A stretch of DNA of 64,000 nt from Anaerolineae bacterium (GCA_013178015.1 JABLXR010000017.1:1-64000); one strand, 5' to 3'. Positions 1-9,539 are shown, counted from the first letter of the stretch. Notes: generated from the sequence alone by a model not told the origin. Made by a program: numbers and translations.

Positions 1-1533
1 CGACTTGAGCAACTCCACCATCTCCACCACGTCCGGGTCCTCAGGGAGGAGAGGACTGACGCGCTGCGCCTCCTCCAGCACCGCGGACAGGCTGCTGTCC
101 TGGGCCCAGTAGCTCTCCCTCAGGATCTCGGCGAACTCGGCCACGATCACGCTCCACTGGAAGCGGGGTGAGGCAGCGTCGAAAGACTGAGCCATCCCTT
201 CGCTGGCGAACTCCCGACTCAACTCGGTGACCTCGCCGCTCTGCGGATCGGCCCAGCGCAAGTAGACGGTGGCGATGGTCCCCTCCGCCTCGGGGTGTCG
301 CTTGATCTCGTATAGGGCGGTGACGCTGTGCCCGGCACCGATCTCCCCTGCGTCCACCGTGTCGTCGCGGAACTCCTCGTCCTTGATGGCCCGGTTCTCG
401 AAGCCGACCAGCCGGTAGCGAGCCACTACCTCGGGGTTGAAGTCCACCTGCACTTTGGCGTCTCTGGCGATGACCTGCAAGGTGCTGGTGAGGTTATCCA
501 GGAACAGCCGGCGAGCCTCGTTGAAGGTGTCCACGTAGGCGTAGAAGCCATCGCCCTTATCCGCCAACTGCTCCATGAGCACGTCGTTGTAGTTCTCCAT
601 GCCGAACCCGACAGTGGTGAGGGTGATGCCTTCGGCGGCGTACTCCGCTATCTCCTTGAGGATGGACTCAGGGCCAGTCTGCCCCACGTTGGCCACTCCG
701 TCGGAGCAGAGGATGACCCGGTTGATGGCGTCCGGGCGCAGGGACTGGGCTGCCATCTGATAGCCGAGCCGCAGGCCCGCTTCGGCGTTGGTGGCCCCTT
801 CGGGCTGAAGCCGCGCGATCGCTTTCAGGATCAGGTCCCGGTCTTCGCCGCTGGTCGGCTCCAGCACCACTCGGGCATCGGTGCCGTAGACCACGATGCC
901 CACCGAGTCGGTGGGGCGAAGCTGGCTCACCAGCAGCTGCAAGGACCGCTTCACCAGCGCCAATCGGTTCTCCATGTCCATGGAGCCGGAGACGTCGATG
1001 ACGAAGGTCAGGGCGACGTCCTGGCGCTCCTCGGGGGGCACGGCGTAACCCTGAATGCCCACCCGTATCATCTCGTAGCGCTCAGTCTGGGAGAAGGGTG
1101 TGGGAGCGCCGTCCACGTAGATGGCAAAGGCATCTCCTGCGGCAGGGTAGTCGTAGTCTTGGCGGAAGTAGTTGACGAACTCCTCCACCCGGACGGCGTC
1201 TTTGGGCGGCAGGTTGCCCTGCTGCACGTAGCTGCGCACGATAGTGTAGGAGCCCGTGTCTACGTCCAGGGCGAAGGTGGAGAGATGGTCGTCCTCGGTG
1301 TCTATGAAGGGGTTGACGCCGTAGTTCTCGAAGAAGGTATCGGCATAGGGCTGGTCGTTGGGCGGAACCAGGGCTCGGGGCGGGCCGCCCTCCGACACCG
1401 GCAGTGGCGCTACGGGGTAGCTCTCGCCCTGCGACCTCTGCATCACCCCGCCTGGAACGCTGGCACAGGCCAAGAGCAGGAACGACAGCATGGCGATCAG
1501 CAGAACGGCCGTCTTGCGGGACGCTAAGGTCAT
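1..1533 (-). CDS. vWA-domain lipoprotein, C-terminus beyond window edge
   Basis: The frame is open on the complementary strand from ATG 1533 to the window edge, 511 codons without a stop, so the protein is incomplete. GGGAGG lies 6 bases before the ATG. A lipoprotein signal peptide is visible (residues 2-22, lipobox LLLAC with Cys 23). Residues about 87-130 hold the segment that precedes the vWA domain in YfbK-like proteins (DTGSY, GNLPP, VRVEEFVNYF). The vWA domain then begins near 155, with the metal-binding MIDAS motif DVSGS at 180-184. The region after the vWA domain matches the family's C-terminal domain. Likely an outer-face, metal-dependent adhesion or scaffold protein; the partner is unknown. 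It is divergent from the secreted protein at 1804. A long open frame on the opposite strand is an antisense shadow. Confidence 0.9.
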   Translation of the reverse strand, partial: MTLASRKTAVLLIAMLSFLLLACASVPGGVMQRSQGESYPVAPLPVSEGGPPRALVPPNDQPYADTFFENYGVNPFIDTEDDHLSTFALDVDTGSYTIVRSYVQQGNLPPKDAVRVEEFVNYFRQDYDYPAAGDAFAIYVDGAPTPFSQTERYEMIRVGIQGYAVPPEERQDVALTFVIDVSGSMDMENRLALVKRSLQLLVSQLRPTDSVGIVVYGTDARVVLEPTSGEDRDLILKAIARLQPEGATNAEAGLRLGYQMAAQSLRPDAINRVILCSDGVANVGQTGPESILKEIAEYAAEGITLTTVGFGMENYNDVLMEQLADKGDGFYAYVDTFNEARRLFLDNLTSTLQVIARDAKVQVDFNPEVVARYRLVGFENRAIKDEEFRDDTVDAGEIGAGHSVTALYEIKRHPEAEGTIATVYLRWADPQSGEVTELSREFASEGMAQSFDAASPRFQWSVIVAEFAEILRESYWAQDSSLSAVLEEAQRVSPLLPEDPDVVEMVELLKS

Positions 1534-1637
1534 GGTGTGCCTCCCTTCATCGAATTCCATGACGACCCCGAACCGCGGCGACTGGGCAGCCATTCCGTCT
1601 CACCAGTCCTCCGTAGCAGTCGGCGGGTCATGACCAC

Positions 1638-1651
1638 CTTACGCACGTAAG
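1638..1651. promoter_or_regulatory. Candidate operator palindrome in divergent spacer
   Basis: CTTACGCACGTAAG is a palindrome with 6-base arms around CA, placed in the 270-bp gap between the vWA lipoprotein (start 1533) and the secreted protein (start 1804). It could bind a dimeric regulator of either gene. There is no protein in view to pair with it, and a 6-base palindrome can arise by chance, so this is a weak call. Confidence 0.2.
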
Positions 1652-1803
1652 ACGCAGCGATCGTCTCAGGCGTTCCGCCCTGGGCAGCAGTCCGCCTGCC
1701 AGAAAGGCTCGCCCGCCGTACCCTAGCGCCGCACTTCACAAACACAGCCGGGTACATGTCGGTTCTGGTTGCGACGCGAGACATCTACTCCCGGAGGTCG
1801 TTG

Positions 1804-3684
1804 ATGAGACGAGCGAACATCGGCCTGGGCTGGGTTCTCCTCACCTCTCTACTCCTCACCGTCGGTGCACCCATCGAAGCTCAGGGCGATCGTGACACCT
1901 GGAGCCTACCTGAGGACTTCTCCTCCGTCCAGGGCCAGAACCAGTGGTACCATTACCGGGAGTACGCCGGCTCCTTCCTACCGCTGGTCTGGGACCCCTA
2001 CGTGAATCCCCTGGGCTACGTGGGCAACTGCTGGAGCCCCCAGGCGGGCGGGAGCGACAGCCCGCGCTACCTCTATATCCAGGGCAAGGACGGTGCCGTG
2101 GTGGTGCAGCCAGGAGAGCACGCCAACGTTGCCATCGGCTGGCAGGCCCCGCGCGCCGGCGCCGTCAACATCACCGCTACCATGACGGCAGTCTCCACCA
2201 GAACCGAGTACCCATCATGGTGCGCCGGCTGCAACGATGGCATAGATCTCTACATCCGTCACAACGCGGCTACGGTGGCGGGGCCGGCATTCGTCCTTCA
2301 TGGCTCAGCTGAGTTCCAGAGCAACACCCTCTCCGCCACCGTCAACGTGGCTGTGGGCGACTTCGTCTACTCCTATGTGGACCGGCTCAAATGGCAGGAC
2401 GAAGACCTCGCCTACGCCAACTTCACCATCTCCTACGGGGAGATCGAGGGTGTCTGGCAGCCCTTCCAAGCGGCGGAACACGTGAGCAACCGCCTCTACG
2501 ACCTAGCGGTCGTCTCTTCTACCCAAGCCTGGGCCGTGGGTAGCGGCGGTACCATCCTCCATTACCAGGTAGGCATGGGGCACAACATCGGGACCTGGAC
2601 CCGAGTGGCCAGCCCCACCGTCTATGATCTCCACGCTGTCGACATGCTCTCCGCCAACGAAGGCTGGGCGGTGGGCCAGGAAGGCCAGATACTGCACTAC
2701 GCCAACGGTGCCTGGAGCGTAGCGGAATCCGTGGCCAACGTGAACCCTGAACTGTCCACGGTCAGCAAGGTGCGGCTGCACGGGCTAGACATGCTCTCCA
2801 CCTCCGACGGTTGGGCCGTGGGGACCGGCACCTCCATCTTCCACCTGCAGGGCAATCGGTGGCAACAGCTGAGGGTGACGGGCCTGGCCCTCCCTGATCT
2901 GCACACCCTGCACGACGTCCAGATGCTGAGCCCGAGCGATGGCTGGGCGGTGGGGAGCGGGGGCAACATCCTACATTACGATGGCTCTCGGTGGCAGGTA
3001 GTGGCCAACATCACCTACAACCTGCCCGACACCGGCGTGTTCGTTGCCGCGCTGGCCACCGACAAAGGCTCCTACGCCGCGTCCGAGAGCGCCACCCTGA
3101 CGGCAGAGGTCACCAACAGCGGCACCGCCCGGACGATCAGGGCGGCGGCGCGGCTGTACAACGCCCGCACCGGCGGCGCCCTGGGCGAGAGCACCTTGGC
3201 CGAGGCCCTGTCCCTCCCCACCGGAGCCAGCAGCCAGACCTGGTCCTTCCCCCTGGACCAGTTCGGGGCCTCGCTGGAGGGCAAGAGGGTGGGAATCGAG
3301 CTGCAGCTCCACGACGCCACCACGGGAACGCTCCTCGCCAGCCGGGAGACGGCGGTGAGCGTCAGCGACCAGACCGGGCCCTGCACTCCTGTGGGTCTGG
3401 CTGCCCACCCTGCAGATGGGCAAGTCCTCCTAACCTGGCAGCCTTGCTCCGACGATGACGTGTGGACCTACCGGATCTACTGGGACACTGCCGCCGACGC
3501 CTTGAACCAGTGGGTGGACGTGCCCGCCTCCACCGCCTGCCACACCGTCACCGGGCTGGAGAACCTCAAGCCCTATCACTTCGCCGTCGCAGCCATAGAC
3601 CTGGCTGGACGCACGGGAGCGCGTTCCGCGGCAGTATCGGCAATGCCCGGCCTGAGGGCCTACTTGCCCCAGACGATGAGGTAG
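1804..3684 (+). CDS. Secreted beta-propeller / Fn3 protein with YLP tail
   Basis: A 626-residue exported protein. I start it at ATG 1804 rather than the in-frame ATG at 1756, because GGAGG sits 6 bases upstream and a signal peptide begins at once (MRRANIG, hydrophobic core, cleavage near IEAQ). After an N-terminal beta-rich domain come at least four repeats of the form GWAVGxxGxILHYxxGxW between about residues 240 and 400, as in YCF48/BNR-like propellers. A CARDB-like Ig segment follows (KGSYAASESATLTAEVTNSG), then a fibronectin type III domain, and the chain ends AYLPQTMR. Repeats of this kind often sit in secreted binding proteins, but the ligand is unknown. It is divergently transcribed from the vWA lipoprotein, which is also extracytoplasmic. 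Confidence 0.85.
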   Translation: MRRANIGLGWVLLTSLLLTVGAPIEAQGDRDTWSLPEDFSSVQGQNQWYHYREYAGSFLPLVWDPYVNPLGYVGNCWSPQAGGSDSPRYLYIQGKDGAVVVQPGEHANVAIGWQAPRAGAVNITATMTAVSTRTEYPSWCAGCNDGIDLYIRHNAATVAGPAFVLHGSAEFQSNTLSATVNVAVGDFVYSYVDRLKWQDEDLAYANFTISYGEIEGVWQPFQAAEHVSNRLYDLAVVSSTQAWAVGSGGTILHYQVGMGHNIGTWTRVASPTVYDLHAVDMLSANEGWAVGQEGQILHYANGAWSVAESVANVNPELSTVSKVRLHGLDMLSTSDGWAVGTGTSIFHLQGNRWQQLRVTGLALPDLHTLHDVQMLSPSDGWAVGSGGNILHYDGSRWQVVANITYNLPDTGVFVAALATDKGSYAASESATLTAEVTNSGTARTIRAAARLYNARTGGALGESTLAEALSLPTGASSQTWSFPLDQFGASLEGKRVGIELQLHDATTGTLLASRETAVSVSDQTGPCTPVGLAAHPADGQVLLTWQPCSDDDVWTYRIYWDTAADALNQWVDVPASTACHTVTGLENLKPYHFAVAAIDLAGRTGARSAAVSAMPGLRAYLPQTMR

Positions 3685-3731
3685 GGCGCGACCCGGGCAC
3701 TCTTGCCCGGCTCCGCCACTGGTGCTAGATT

Positions 3732-3751
3732 CCATAAGCGGTCGCTTATGG
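3732..3751. promoter_or_regulatory. Operator-like palindrome before ABC operon
   Basis: CCATAAGCG-GT-CGCTTATGG has two exact 9-base arms around a 2-base centre. Its short centre and AT-rich outer parts fit a dimeric repressor site (TetR-type sites look like this) better than a terminator hairpin. It lies 48 bases after the stop of the secreted protein and 213 bases before the ABC transporter operon. Regulation of the operon from here is inferred; no regulator gene is adjacent. Confidence 0.45.
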
Positions 3752-3964
3752 ATTGCATCTTCTTCCCCGATGCGCTTGCTCCGGCCCTGGCGCGGGCTCA
3801 GTTCGCCGCGTGTGCCCCCCGCCGGTTGCTGTGGCAGGGAAAAGGCCTTGCCCTGTGTGCCAGCGGTGTCGCCCCCGCCCGGCTGTACTTGACGGGAGTC
3901 TGCTCCGGTTGGCCCGTTCGCCCGCGCCTGGCGAGGAAGCACCCATTTCCGAGGAGGCTCCACC

Positions 3965-4975
3965 GTGACAAGCCATGTTGACCAGCCGCCGGCCATCGAG
4001 GCCAGCGGGCTCACCCGCGTCTATGGCGGCCCGAACGGCAGACACAGCGCTGTCCGCGCCGTGGATGGCATCTCCTTCGCCGTGGCCACTGGGGAGGTCT
4101 TCGGCTTCCTGGGCCCCAACGGTGCCGGGAAGACCACCACCATCCGCATGCTCACTGGCCTGTTGCGCCCTACCTCGGGCTGGGCTCGGGTGGCAGGGCA
4201 CGACGCAGTGAGCGACCGGGTGCGCCTCAAGGCCGCTGTAGGGGTGGTGCCCGAGCGCTCCAACCTCTACGACGAGCTGACCGGTCGCGACAACCTGATC
4301 TTCATGGCCCAGCTCTATGGCCTGCCCCGCTCGCGCTGGCGTCCCAGAGCAGAAGAGCTGCTGCAGGAGTTCGGCCTGGAGGAGGCGGCCGGCCGGCGGT
4401 TCGCCTCCTACTCGCGGGGCATGAGGCGCCGGCTGGCCATCGCCGCCGCCTTGGTGCACCGCCCCCAGGTCCTGTTCCTGGACGAGCCCACCACCGGCCT
4501 GGATGTGATGGCCGCCCGAGGTCTGCGTCAGACCATTCGTCGCTTGAACGAGGGCGGCACCACCGTATTCCTCACCACGCACCTCATCCACGAGGCCCAG
4601 GAGCTCTGCCATCGCGTCGCCATCCTGGTGCAGGGGCAGATCCGGGCCTTGGACACGCCCGAGGCCCTGCGTCGCCTGGCCGGGCAGCAGCCCTCGCTCA
4701 AGGTGACCTTCGCCGGGCCGGCAGACGGGGTGCTGGAAAAGCTCCGCCGCCATCCTGGCGTGCGCCTGATCGAGGGCGGGACGGCCGAGGTGCGCATCTC
4801 CAGCCCCGAACCTGCCCGAGCTGTGATTGTCCTGGGGGAAGCCCTGGCCGGTGAGCCGGTGCAGGTGGAGGACGTCCACCTGGAGGTGCCCTCGCTGGAG
4901 GACGCCTTCGTCCACATCACTGGGTTGGACCTGACCACCATGCTGCAGGAGAAGGGCAGCAGGAGGAACCAATGA
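3965..4975 (+). CDS. ABC-2 type exporter, ATP-binding subunit
   Basis: A 336-residue ATPase of the CcmA/DrrA type that powers an ABC-2 exporter. GTG 3965 follows GAGGAGG by 7 bases. Walker A GPNGAGKTT is at 50-58, the signature loop reads YSRGMRRR near 149-156 (the SxGM form usual for this family), and Walker B with the catalytic glutamate is LFLDE at 170-174, followed by TTGLD. Beyond about residue 235 is the C-terminal extension common in DrrA-like ATPases. The stop overlaps the start of the permease gene (ATGA at 4972-4975), so the two subunits should be made together. This is the first of four coupled transporter genes; the substrate cannot be read from the sequence. Confidence 0.93.
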   Translation: MTSHVDQPPAIEASGLTRVYGGPNGRHSAVRAVDGISFAVATGEVFGFLGPNGAGKTTTIRMLTGLLRPTSGWARVAGHDAVSDRVRLKAAVGVVPERSNLYDELTGRDNLIFMAQLYGLPRSRWRPRAEELLQEFGLEEAAGRRFASYSRGMRRRLAIAAALVHRPQVLFLDEPTTGLDVMAARGLRQTIRRLNEGGTTVFLTTHLIHEAQELCHRVAILVQGQIRALDTPEALRRLAGQQPSLKVTFAGPADGVLEKLRRHPGVRLIEGGTAEVRISSPEPARAVIVLGEALAGEPVQVEDVHLEVPSLEDAFVHITGLDLTTMLQEKGSRRNQ

Positions 4976-5718
4976 AGGAGCAGCTGGGGCGGGCCTGGTA
5001 CATCTGCCGCAAGGACCTGCGGGCCTACAGCCTCAAGCCACCCCTGATCAGCTGGGGACTGATGTTCCCCGCGGCCATGGTCCTGGCCTTCTACCTCCGT
5101 AACCCCACCGACATCGGTCAGGTCATCCCCGGCCTCATCGGCATCACCCTCCTCTTTGGCGCCACCTCCATGGAGGCCGTGGTCATCACCTTCGAGAAGC
5201 GCACCGGCGCCCTGGAGCGCCTGGCCATGGCCCCGGTGGCCCCGGCGGCCATCCTGCTGGGCAAGGTAGCCAGCGGCGGCATCTTCGCCCTGGCGATGGG
5301 AACGCTGGTCTCACTGGCATCTCTCCCCTTTGCCGGGCCGACGGCCATTTCCCTCTCGCGCGTGCTCTCTCTCCTGGTGACCCTGGTCTTGGGGGCTGTG
5401 GCCTTCTCGCTGCTGGGCGCCTTCGTGTCCGTCGCCGTGCGCGAGGTCTTCGACGCCATGACGCTGGCCAACTACTTCCGCTTTCCCATGCTCTTCCTCT
5501 CCGGAGTGTTCGCCCCCCTGGCCGCTATGCCCGGCCTACTTCAGGGGGTCGCCTACCTCCTGCCCCTCACCTACGTGGTGGACGCCCTGCGACACGCCCT
5601 CGGGGGCCCCGCGGCCTTGCCCCTAGCGCTGGACTGGGCGTTGACGCTGGCCTTCTGCGCCGCGCTCTGCCTGGGTGCCTGGCGGATGCTGCTCCGACAA
5701 CTGGAGGAACCACGATGA
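4972..5718 (+). CDS. ABC-2 type transporter permease
   Basis: A 248-residue integral membrane protein with about six hydrophobic segments, the size and layout of an ABC-2 permease. It forms the membrane channel for the ATPase encoded just upstream, with which it overlaps by ATGA. The segment after residue 75 (TFEKRTGALERLAMAPV) is the conserved cytoplasmic loop of this family, normally contacted by the ATPase, and a YFRFPMLFLSGVFAP stretch near 165 is the usual late transmembrane motif. It overlaps the next gene by ATGA at 5715-5718. The transported compound is unknown. Confidence 0.9.
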   Translation: MKEQLGRAWYICRKDLRAYSLKPPLISWGLMFPAAMVLAFYLRNPTDIGQVIPGLIGITLLFGATSMEAVVITFEKRTGALERLAMAPVAPAAILLGKVASGGIFALAMGTLVSLASLPFAGPTAISLSRVLSLLVTLVLGAVAFSLLGAFVSVAVREVFDAMTLANYFRFPMLFLSGVFAPLAAMPGLLQGVAYLLPLTYVVDALRHALGGPAALPLALDWALTLAFCAALCLGAWRMLLRQLEEPR

Positions 5719-7655
5719 GAGACGACGCTGGCAGGGGGCGGAACCGCAGGATGCAGACGAGCCCCCAGTCTCCAAGAGCTGCGGACTCACCACTGAGCGC
5801 GCCCCGCGTGGGCGGTCGGGGTCAAGGGGGCGGGCCCGGCCCTGGGGCCGGCCGAGGCCAGCCGCAGGGCCGGGCCTGGCCCGTCGTGCAGCGGCTGCTG
5901 GGCTACATGCGGCCTCACGCCCTCCTCATCGCCGGGGTGCTCTTGGCCCTCTCGGCCTCCACCGCCATGGAGTTGGCCCCGCCCTGGATCATTCGCTACG
6001 CCATAGACACGGTCATCCCCACCGGAGTAGCACGGGAGATATGGCTGGCCGCCGCGGCCATCGTGGGCGTCTCCCTGGTACAGGGCCTGCTGGACTTCCT
6101 GCGCCTCTACCTCATGGCCTACACCGGGCAGCGCATCATCTTCGGCATCCGCAACTCCGTTTTCGAGCATCTGAGCCGGCTGTCCTTCTCCTTCTACGAC
6201 CGGGCCCGCACCGGCGACCTGATGTCGCGCGTCACAGCTGACGTCGACGCCCTCAGCCAGTTCTTCAGCCGCTCCAGCGTGATCGTGGTGACCAACATTC
6301 TCACCATTCTGGGGATACTGGTGATAATGGGCCTCTGGAGCTGGCGGCTGGCTCTGCTCTACCTGCTCATGATCCCCCTCATGGCCCACGGCATCTGGGT
6401 GTACGCCCGCAAGGTACGCCCTGCCTTCGCCACAACCCGACGCGCCCTGGCCGCCCTCACCGCTACCCTGCGAGAGAGCCTCGTCGGCATCCAGGTGGTG
6501 AAGCTCTTCGGCGGCGAGGCCTTCGAGGCCCGCAAGGCCGAGGCCCAGAGCCGAGCCTACCGTCAAGCCAACGTACAGGCCGCCAGAATCACCTCCTTTT
6601 GGATGCCCTATACGGAGATGCTTCTGGGGGCCTTCACCGGCGCCGTTCTTTGGTACGGCGGCCGGGAGGTGATCGGCGGCACCATCTCCCTGGGCATGCT
6701 GGTGGGCTTCACCAGCTACATTGCCATGCTCTTCCGGCCCATCCGCCAGACGGGCATGATGTTGGCCGCTAGCCTCCAGGCGGTGGCCGCGGCGGAGCGG
6801 GTCTTCGAGGTGCTGGACACCGAGCCCGAGATCAGGGACGCCCCTGATGCCTATCCTCTGCCCAGGCCCCAGGGGCATGTCCGCTTCCAGAAGGTCTCCT
6901 TCACTTACGACGGGGAGCAAAGGGCGCTGGACGGGGTAAGCCTGGAAGCGAAGCCGGGGCAGATGATTGCCCTGGTGGGGCCATCGGGCGCGGGCAAGAC
7001 CACCTTGGTGCACCTGATCCCCCGCTTCTACGACGTACAGGAAGGCTCGGTGACCATAGATGGCCACGATGTGCGCTCGGTCACGCTCAAGAGCTTGCGC
7101 GATGCCGTTGGCGTAGCCATGCAGGACGTCTTCATCTTCGACGCCTCCATCAGGGAGAACATCGCCTACGGCAACCCCCACGCCAGCCAGGCGGACATCG
7201 AGAAGGCGGCTCGGGCGGTGCAACTGCACCAGTTCATCGCCTCCCTGCCCATGGGTTACGACACTCCTGTGGGTGAGCGAGGAGTGCGGCTTTCCGGCGG
7301 GCAGAAGCAGCGCCTGGCCCTGGCTCGGGTGCTCCTCAAGGATTCCCCCATACTGATCTTCGACGAGCCTACCTCCAGCGTAGATGCCGCCACCGAGATG
7401 CAGATGCAGCAGGCGCTGGACGAGGCGCGCCGTGGTCGCACTACCTTCGTCATTGCCCATCGCCTCTGGACCGTGCAGCGGGCGGATCAGATACTGCTGC
7501 TAGAGGACGGTCGCATCGTGGAGCGGGCCGAGACCGGGGACGGACGGTCCGCTCACGAGGCGCTGCTGGCCGCTGGCGGCCCCTACAGCGAGCTGGTGCG
7601 ACTTCAGTTGCGGGGCGAAGTCCCGACAGAGAGGCCGGAGGAGGTGCGGCCATGA
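5715..7655 (+). CDS. ABC exporter half-transporter, first of a pair
   Basis: A 646-residue fused permease-ATPase of the MsbA/MdlB/BmrA type. An unusual Gly/Pro/Arg-rich stretch (about residues 30-55) precedes the six-helix membrane domain. The nucleotide-binding domain has Walker A GPSGAGKTT near 422, LSGGQKQR near 525, Walker B ILIFDEP near 546 and the switch histidine in IAHR near 581, all intact. It overlaps both neighbours by ATGA. The half-transporter downstream is probably its partner, giving a heterodimer like TM287/288 or BmrCD, but such heterodimers commonly have one degenerate ATP site and here both sites look complete. The start could lie further in, since the basic N-terminal 55 residues are not typical. 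Confidence 0.92.
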   Translation: MRDDAGRGRNRRMQTSPQSPRAADSPLSAPRVGGRGQGGGPGPGAGRGQPQGRAWPVVQRLLGYMRPHALLIAGVLLALSASTAMELAPPWIIRYAIDTVIPTGVAREIWLAAAAIVGVSLVQGLLDFLRLYLMAYTGQRIIFGIRNSVFEHLSRLSFSFYDRARTGDLMSRVTADVDALSQFFSRSSVIVVTNILTILGILVIMGLWSWRLALLYLLMIPLMAHGIWVYARKVRPAFATTRRALAALTATLRESLVGIQVVKLFGGEAFEARKAEAQSRAYRQANVQAARITSFWMPYTEMLLGAFTGAVLWYGGREVIGGTISLGMLVGFTSYIAMLFRPIRQTGMMLAASLQAVAAAERVFEVLDTEPEIRDAPDAYPLPRPQGHVRFQKVSFTYDGEQRALDGVSLEAKPGQMIALVGPSGAGKTTLVHLIPRFYDVQEGSVTIDGHDVRSVTLKSLRDAVGVAMQDVFIFDASIRENIAYGNPHASQADIEKAARAVQLHQFIASLPMGYDTPVGERGVRLSGGQKQRLALARVLLKDSPILIFDEPTSSVDAATEMQMQQALDEARRGRTTFVIAHRLWTVQRADQILLLEDGRIVERAETGDGRSAHEALLAAGGPYSELVRLQLRGEVPTERPEEVRP

Positions 7656-9457
7656 CCATTCGCGGCGGATTCCTGGGGCGGCTGCAGACAGAAGAGGAGA
7701 GCTTCAGCCTCTCGCAACTCAGCCCGGGTGCCCTGGGGTTGCTGTGGGAGTACGTGCGGCCTCATCGAGCCAAGCTGGCGTTGGCGCTCCTGGCCATGCT
7801 CGTGGTCACCGCCGCCACTCTACTGGCGCCCTACCTCACTAAGGTGGCCATAGACGCCTACATCGTCCCCGGAGACCTATGGGGACTGACCCTGATCGCT
7901 CTTCTCTACCTAGTTGTCAGCGGCATCCAGTGGCTGGCCGCCTACTGGCAGGGATACCTATCCAGCCAGGTGGGCCAGGGCGTCATATACGATCTGCGGC
8001 GGGATCTGTTCCACCGGGTACTGCATCAGTCCCTGCAGTTCCACCGAGGAGAGCAGGTAGGCCAGGTCATGTCCCGGCTGACCAACGACGTCAATGCCCT
8101 GGCAGAGGCCGCGTCCACCAGCTTCCTCAACTCGGTGACAGACGTCCTCAGCCTGCTCGGTATAGTGGTGGTGATGCTTCTGCTAGATGTGAAGCTGGCC
8201 CTGGTGAGCTTCCTGGTAATCCCGGCCGTGGTGCTGAGCATGGGCTACCTGGGCAAGCAGATGCGCCGGGCCTACCGCCAGGTGCAGCAAGAGATAGCGG
8301 CCGTTAACACCGGCGTGGAGCAGGGCGTCTCCGGTATGCGGGTGACGCAGTCTCTCTCCCGCGAGTCCTTTACCGTAGAGCAGTTCGAGGACCTGAGCCT
8401 GCGCAACCTGCGGGCCAACCTCCGGGCCAGCCTCCTCTTCGCTGCCCTCTTCCCTACCATGACCATTACCGGCAGCCTGGGCACCGCCCTGGTGCTGGGC
8501 TACGGCGGAGTGCAGGTGGCCTCTGGCGCCATCACTATCGGCCTGCTGATGGCTGCCCTGGGGTACGTGCGCCGCTTCTTCAGCCCTCTGCGGGAGCTGA
8601 GCCTGGTGTACAATACCTTCCAGGCAGCGGCCGCTTCTCTAGACCGCATCGCCGACTACCTGAGCCGCCCAGTGGCGGTCGCTGAGCCAGAGCTCCCGTG
8701 CCGGCCAGAGGGCGGCTTTCGGGGGGGCATCGAGCTGGAGCACGTCTCCTTCGGTTACGGCGGCGAGAGGATAATCGAGGATCTCAGCCTCACCATCGAG
8801 CCGGGCGAGGTGGTGGCCCTCGTGGGGCCCACGGGCGCCGGCAAGACCACGGTGGTCAACCTGCTCACCCGCCTCTACGACGTGGACGAGGGCCGCATCC
8901 TGCTGGACGGAGTGGACGTGCGGCATATCGCCTTCGCCGACCTGCGCCGGCTCATCGCCGTGGTGCCTCAGGACATCTTCCTCTTCGATGGCACCATTGC
9001 CGACAACATCCGCTACGCCCGGCCCGACGCCAGCGACGAGCAGGTGGAAGCGGCCGCCCGCCAGGCCCAGGCGCACCAGTTCATCTCCCGGCTGCCCCGA
9101 GGGTACGAGACCCCGGTGGGCGAGGGCGGGGTGCGGCTCTCCGGGGGCCAGAGGCAGCTGGTGGCCCTGGCTCGGGCCATGCTGGCTGACCCCAGAGTCC
9201 TGATCCTGGACGAAGCCACCTCCCACGTGGACGCTCACACCGAGAGCCTCATTCAGGCAGGTATGGCGGAGCTACTGCGAGGTCGCACGGCCCTGCTCAT
9301 CGCCCACCGCTTCAGCACCCTCAGACGGGCAGCGCGAATCTACGTCATGGATCAGGGGCGGGTGGTGGCCGAGGGCAGCCACGAGGAACTGCTGGAATCC
9401 AGCCCCATCTACCGCGACCTGTACCGCAACCAGTGGGTGGGACCGGAGGCCGCATAG
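7652..9457 (+). CDS. ABC exporter half-transporter, second of a pair
   Basis: A 601-residue permease-ATPase fusion. Six transmembrane helices lie in roughly residues 35-320, followed by a nucleotide-binding domain with Walker A GPTGAGKTT near 391, LSGGQRQ near 496, Walker B VLILDEA near 518 and the switch histidine in IAHR near 552. It is coupled to the upstream half-transporter by ATGA at 7652-7655 and is the last gene of the operon, with a stem-loop 50 bases after the stop. Multidrug or lipid export is the usual role of this family; nothing in the sequence narrows it. All four genes of the operon are exporter parts, so the unit may handle one compound class by two routes. Confidence 0.92.
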   Translation: MTIRGGFLGRLQTEEESFSLSQLSPGALGLLWEYVRPHRAKLALALLAMLVVTAATLLAPYLTKVAIDAYIVPGDLWGLTLIALLYLVVSGIQWLAAYWQGYLSSQVGQGVIYDLRRDLFHRVLHQSLQFHRGEQVGQVMSRLTNDVNALAEAASTSFLNSVTDVLSLLGIVVVMLLLDVKLALVSFLVIPAVVLSMGYLGKQMRRAYRQVQQEIAAVNTGVEQGVSGMRVTQSLSRESFTVEQFEDLSLRNLRANLRASLLFAALFPTMTITGSLGTALVLGYGGVQVASGAITIGLLMAALGYVRRFFSPLRELSLVYNTFQAAAASLDRIADYLSRPVAVAEPELPCRPEGGFRGGIELEHVSFGYGGERIIEDLSLTIEPGEVVALVGPTGAGKTTVVNLLTRLYDVDEGRILLDGVDVRHIAFADLRRLIAVVPQDIFLFDGTIADNIRYARPDASDEQVEAAARQAQAHQFISRLPRGYETPVGEGGVRLSGGQRQLVALARAMLADPRVLILDEATSHVDAHTESLIQAGMAELLRGRTALLIAHRFSTLRRAARIYVMDQGRVVAEGSHEELLESSPIYRDLYRNQWVGPEAA

Positions 9458-9506
9458 GGTCGGATACAAAAGCCACCGCCAGGCTACTGATCCACTGTCC
9501 CCTCTC

Positions 9507-9539
9507 GCGCTAGGGTCGCCGCCCCCCTGGCCCTAGCGC
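9507..9539 (+). terminator. Stem-loop after ABC transporter operon
   Basis: GCGCTAGGG pairs exactly with CCCTAGCGC across a 15-base loop, 50 bases after the last ABC gene. There is no T-run after it, so it may be a transcript-end stabiliser rather than a classical intrinsic terminator. Confidence 0.45.

Noticed and set aside
328-1527. Open frame of about 400 codons on the + strand
   Set aside because: It is antisense to the vWA lipoprotein, whose motifs, signal peptide and ribosome site are on the other strand; its protein is a His/Val-rich shadow.
1530-1784. 84-codon frame between the first two genes
   Set aside because: It overlaps the lipoprotein ribosome site and has no domain or ribosome site.
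3746-4972. Antisense frame of about 408 codons opposite the ABC ATPase
   Set aside because: GC-shadow; the ATPase on the + strand has all motifs.
5787-7460. Long antisense frame (about 557 codons) opposite the first half-transporter gene
   Set aside because: No ribosome site or domain; it mirrors the third-position GC of the real gene.
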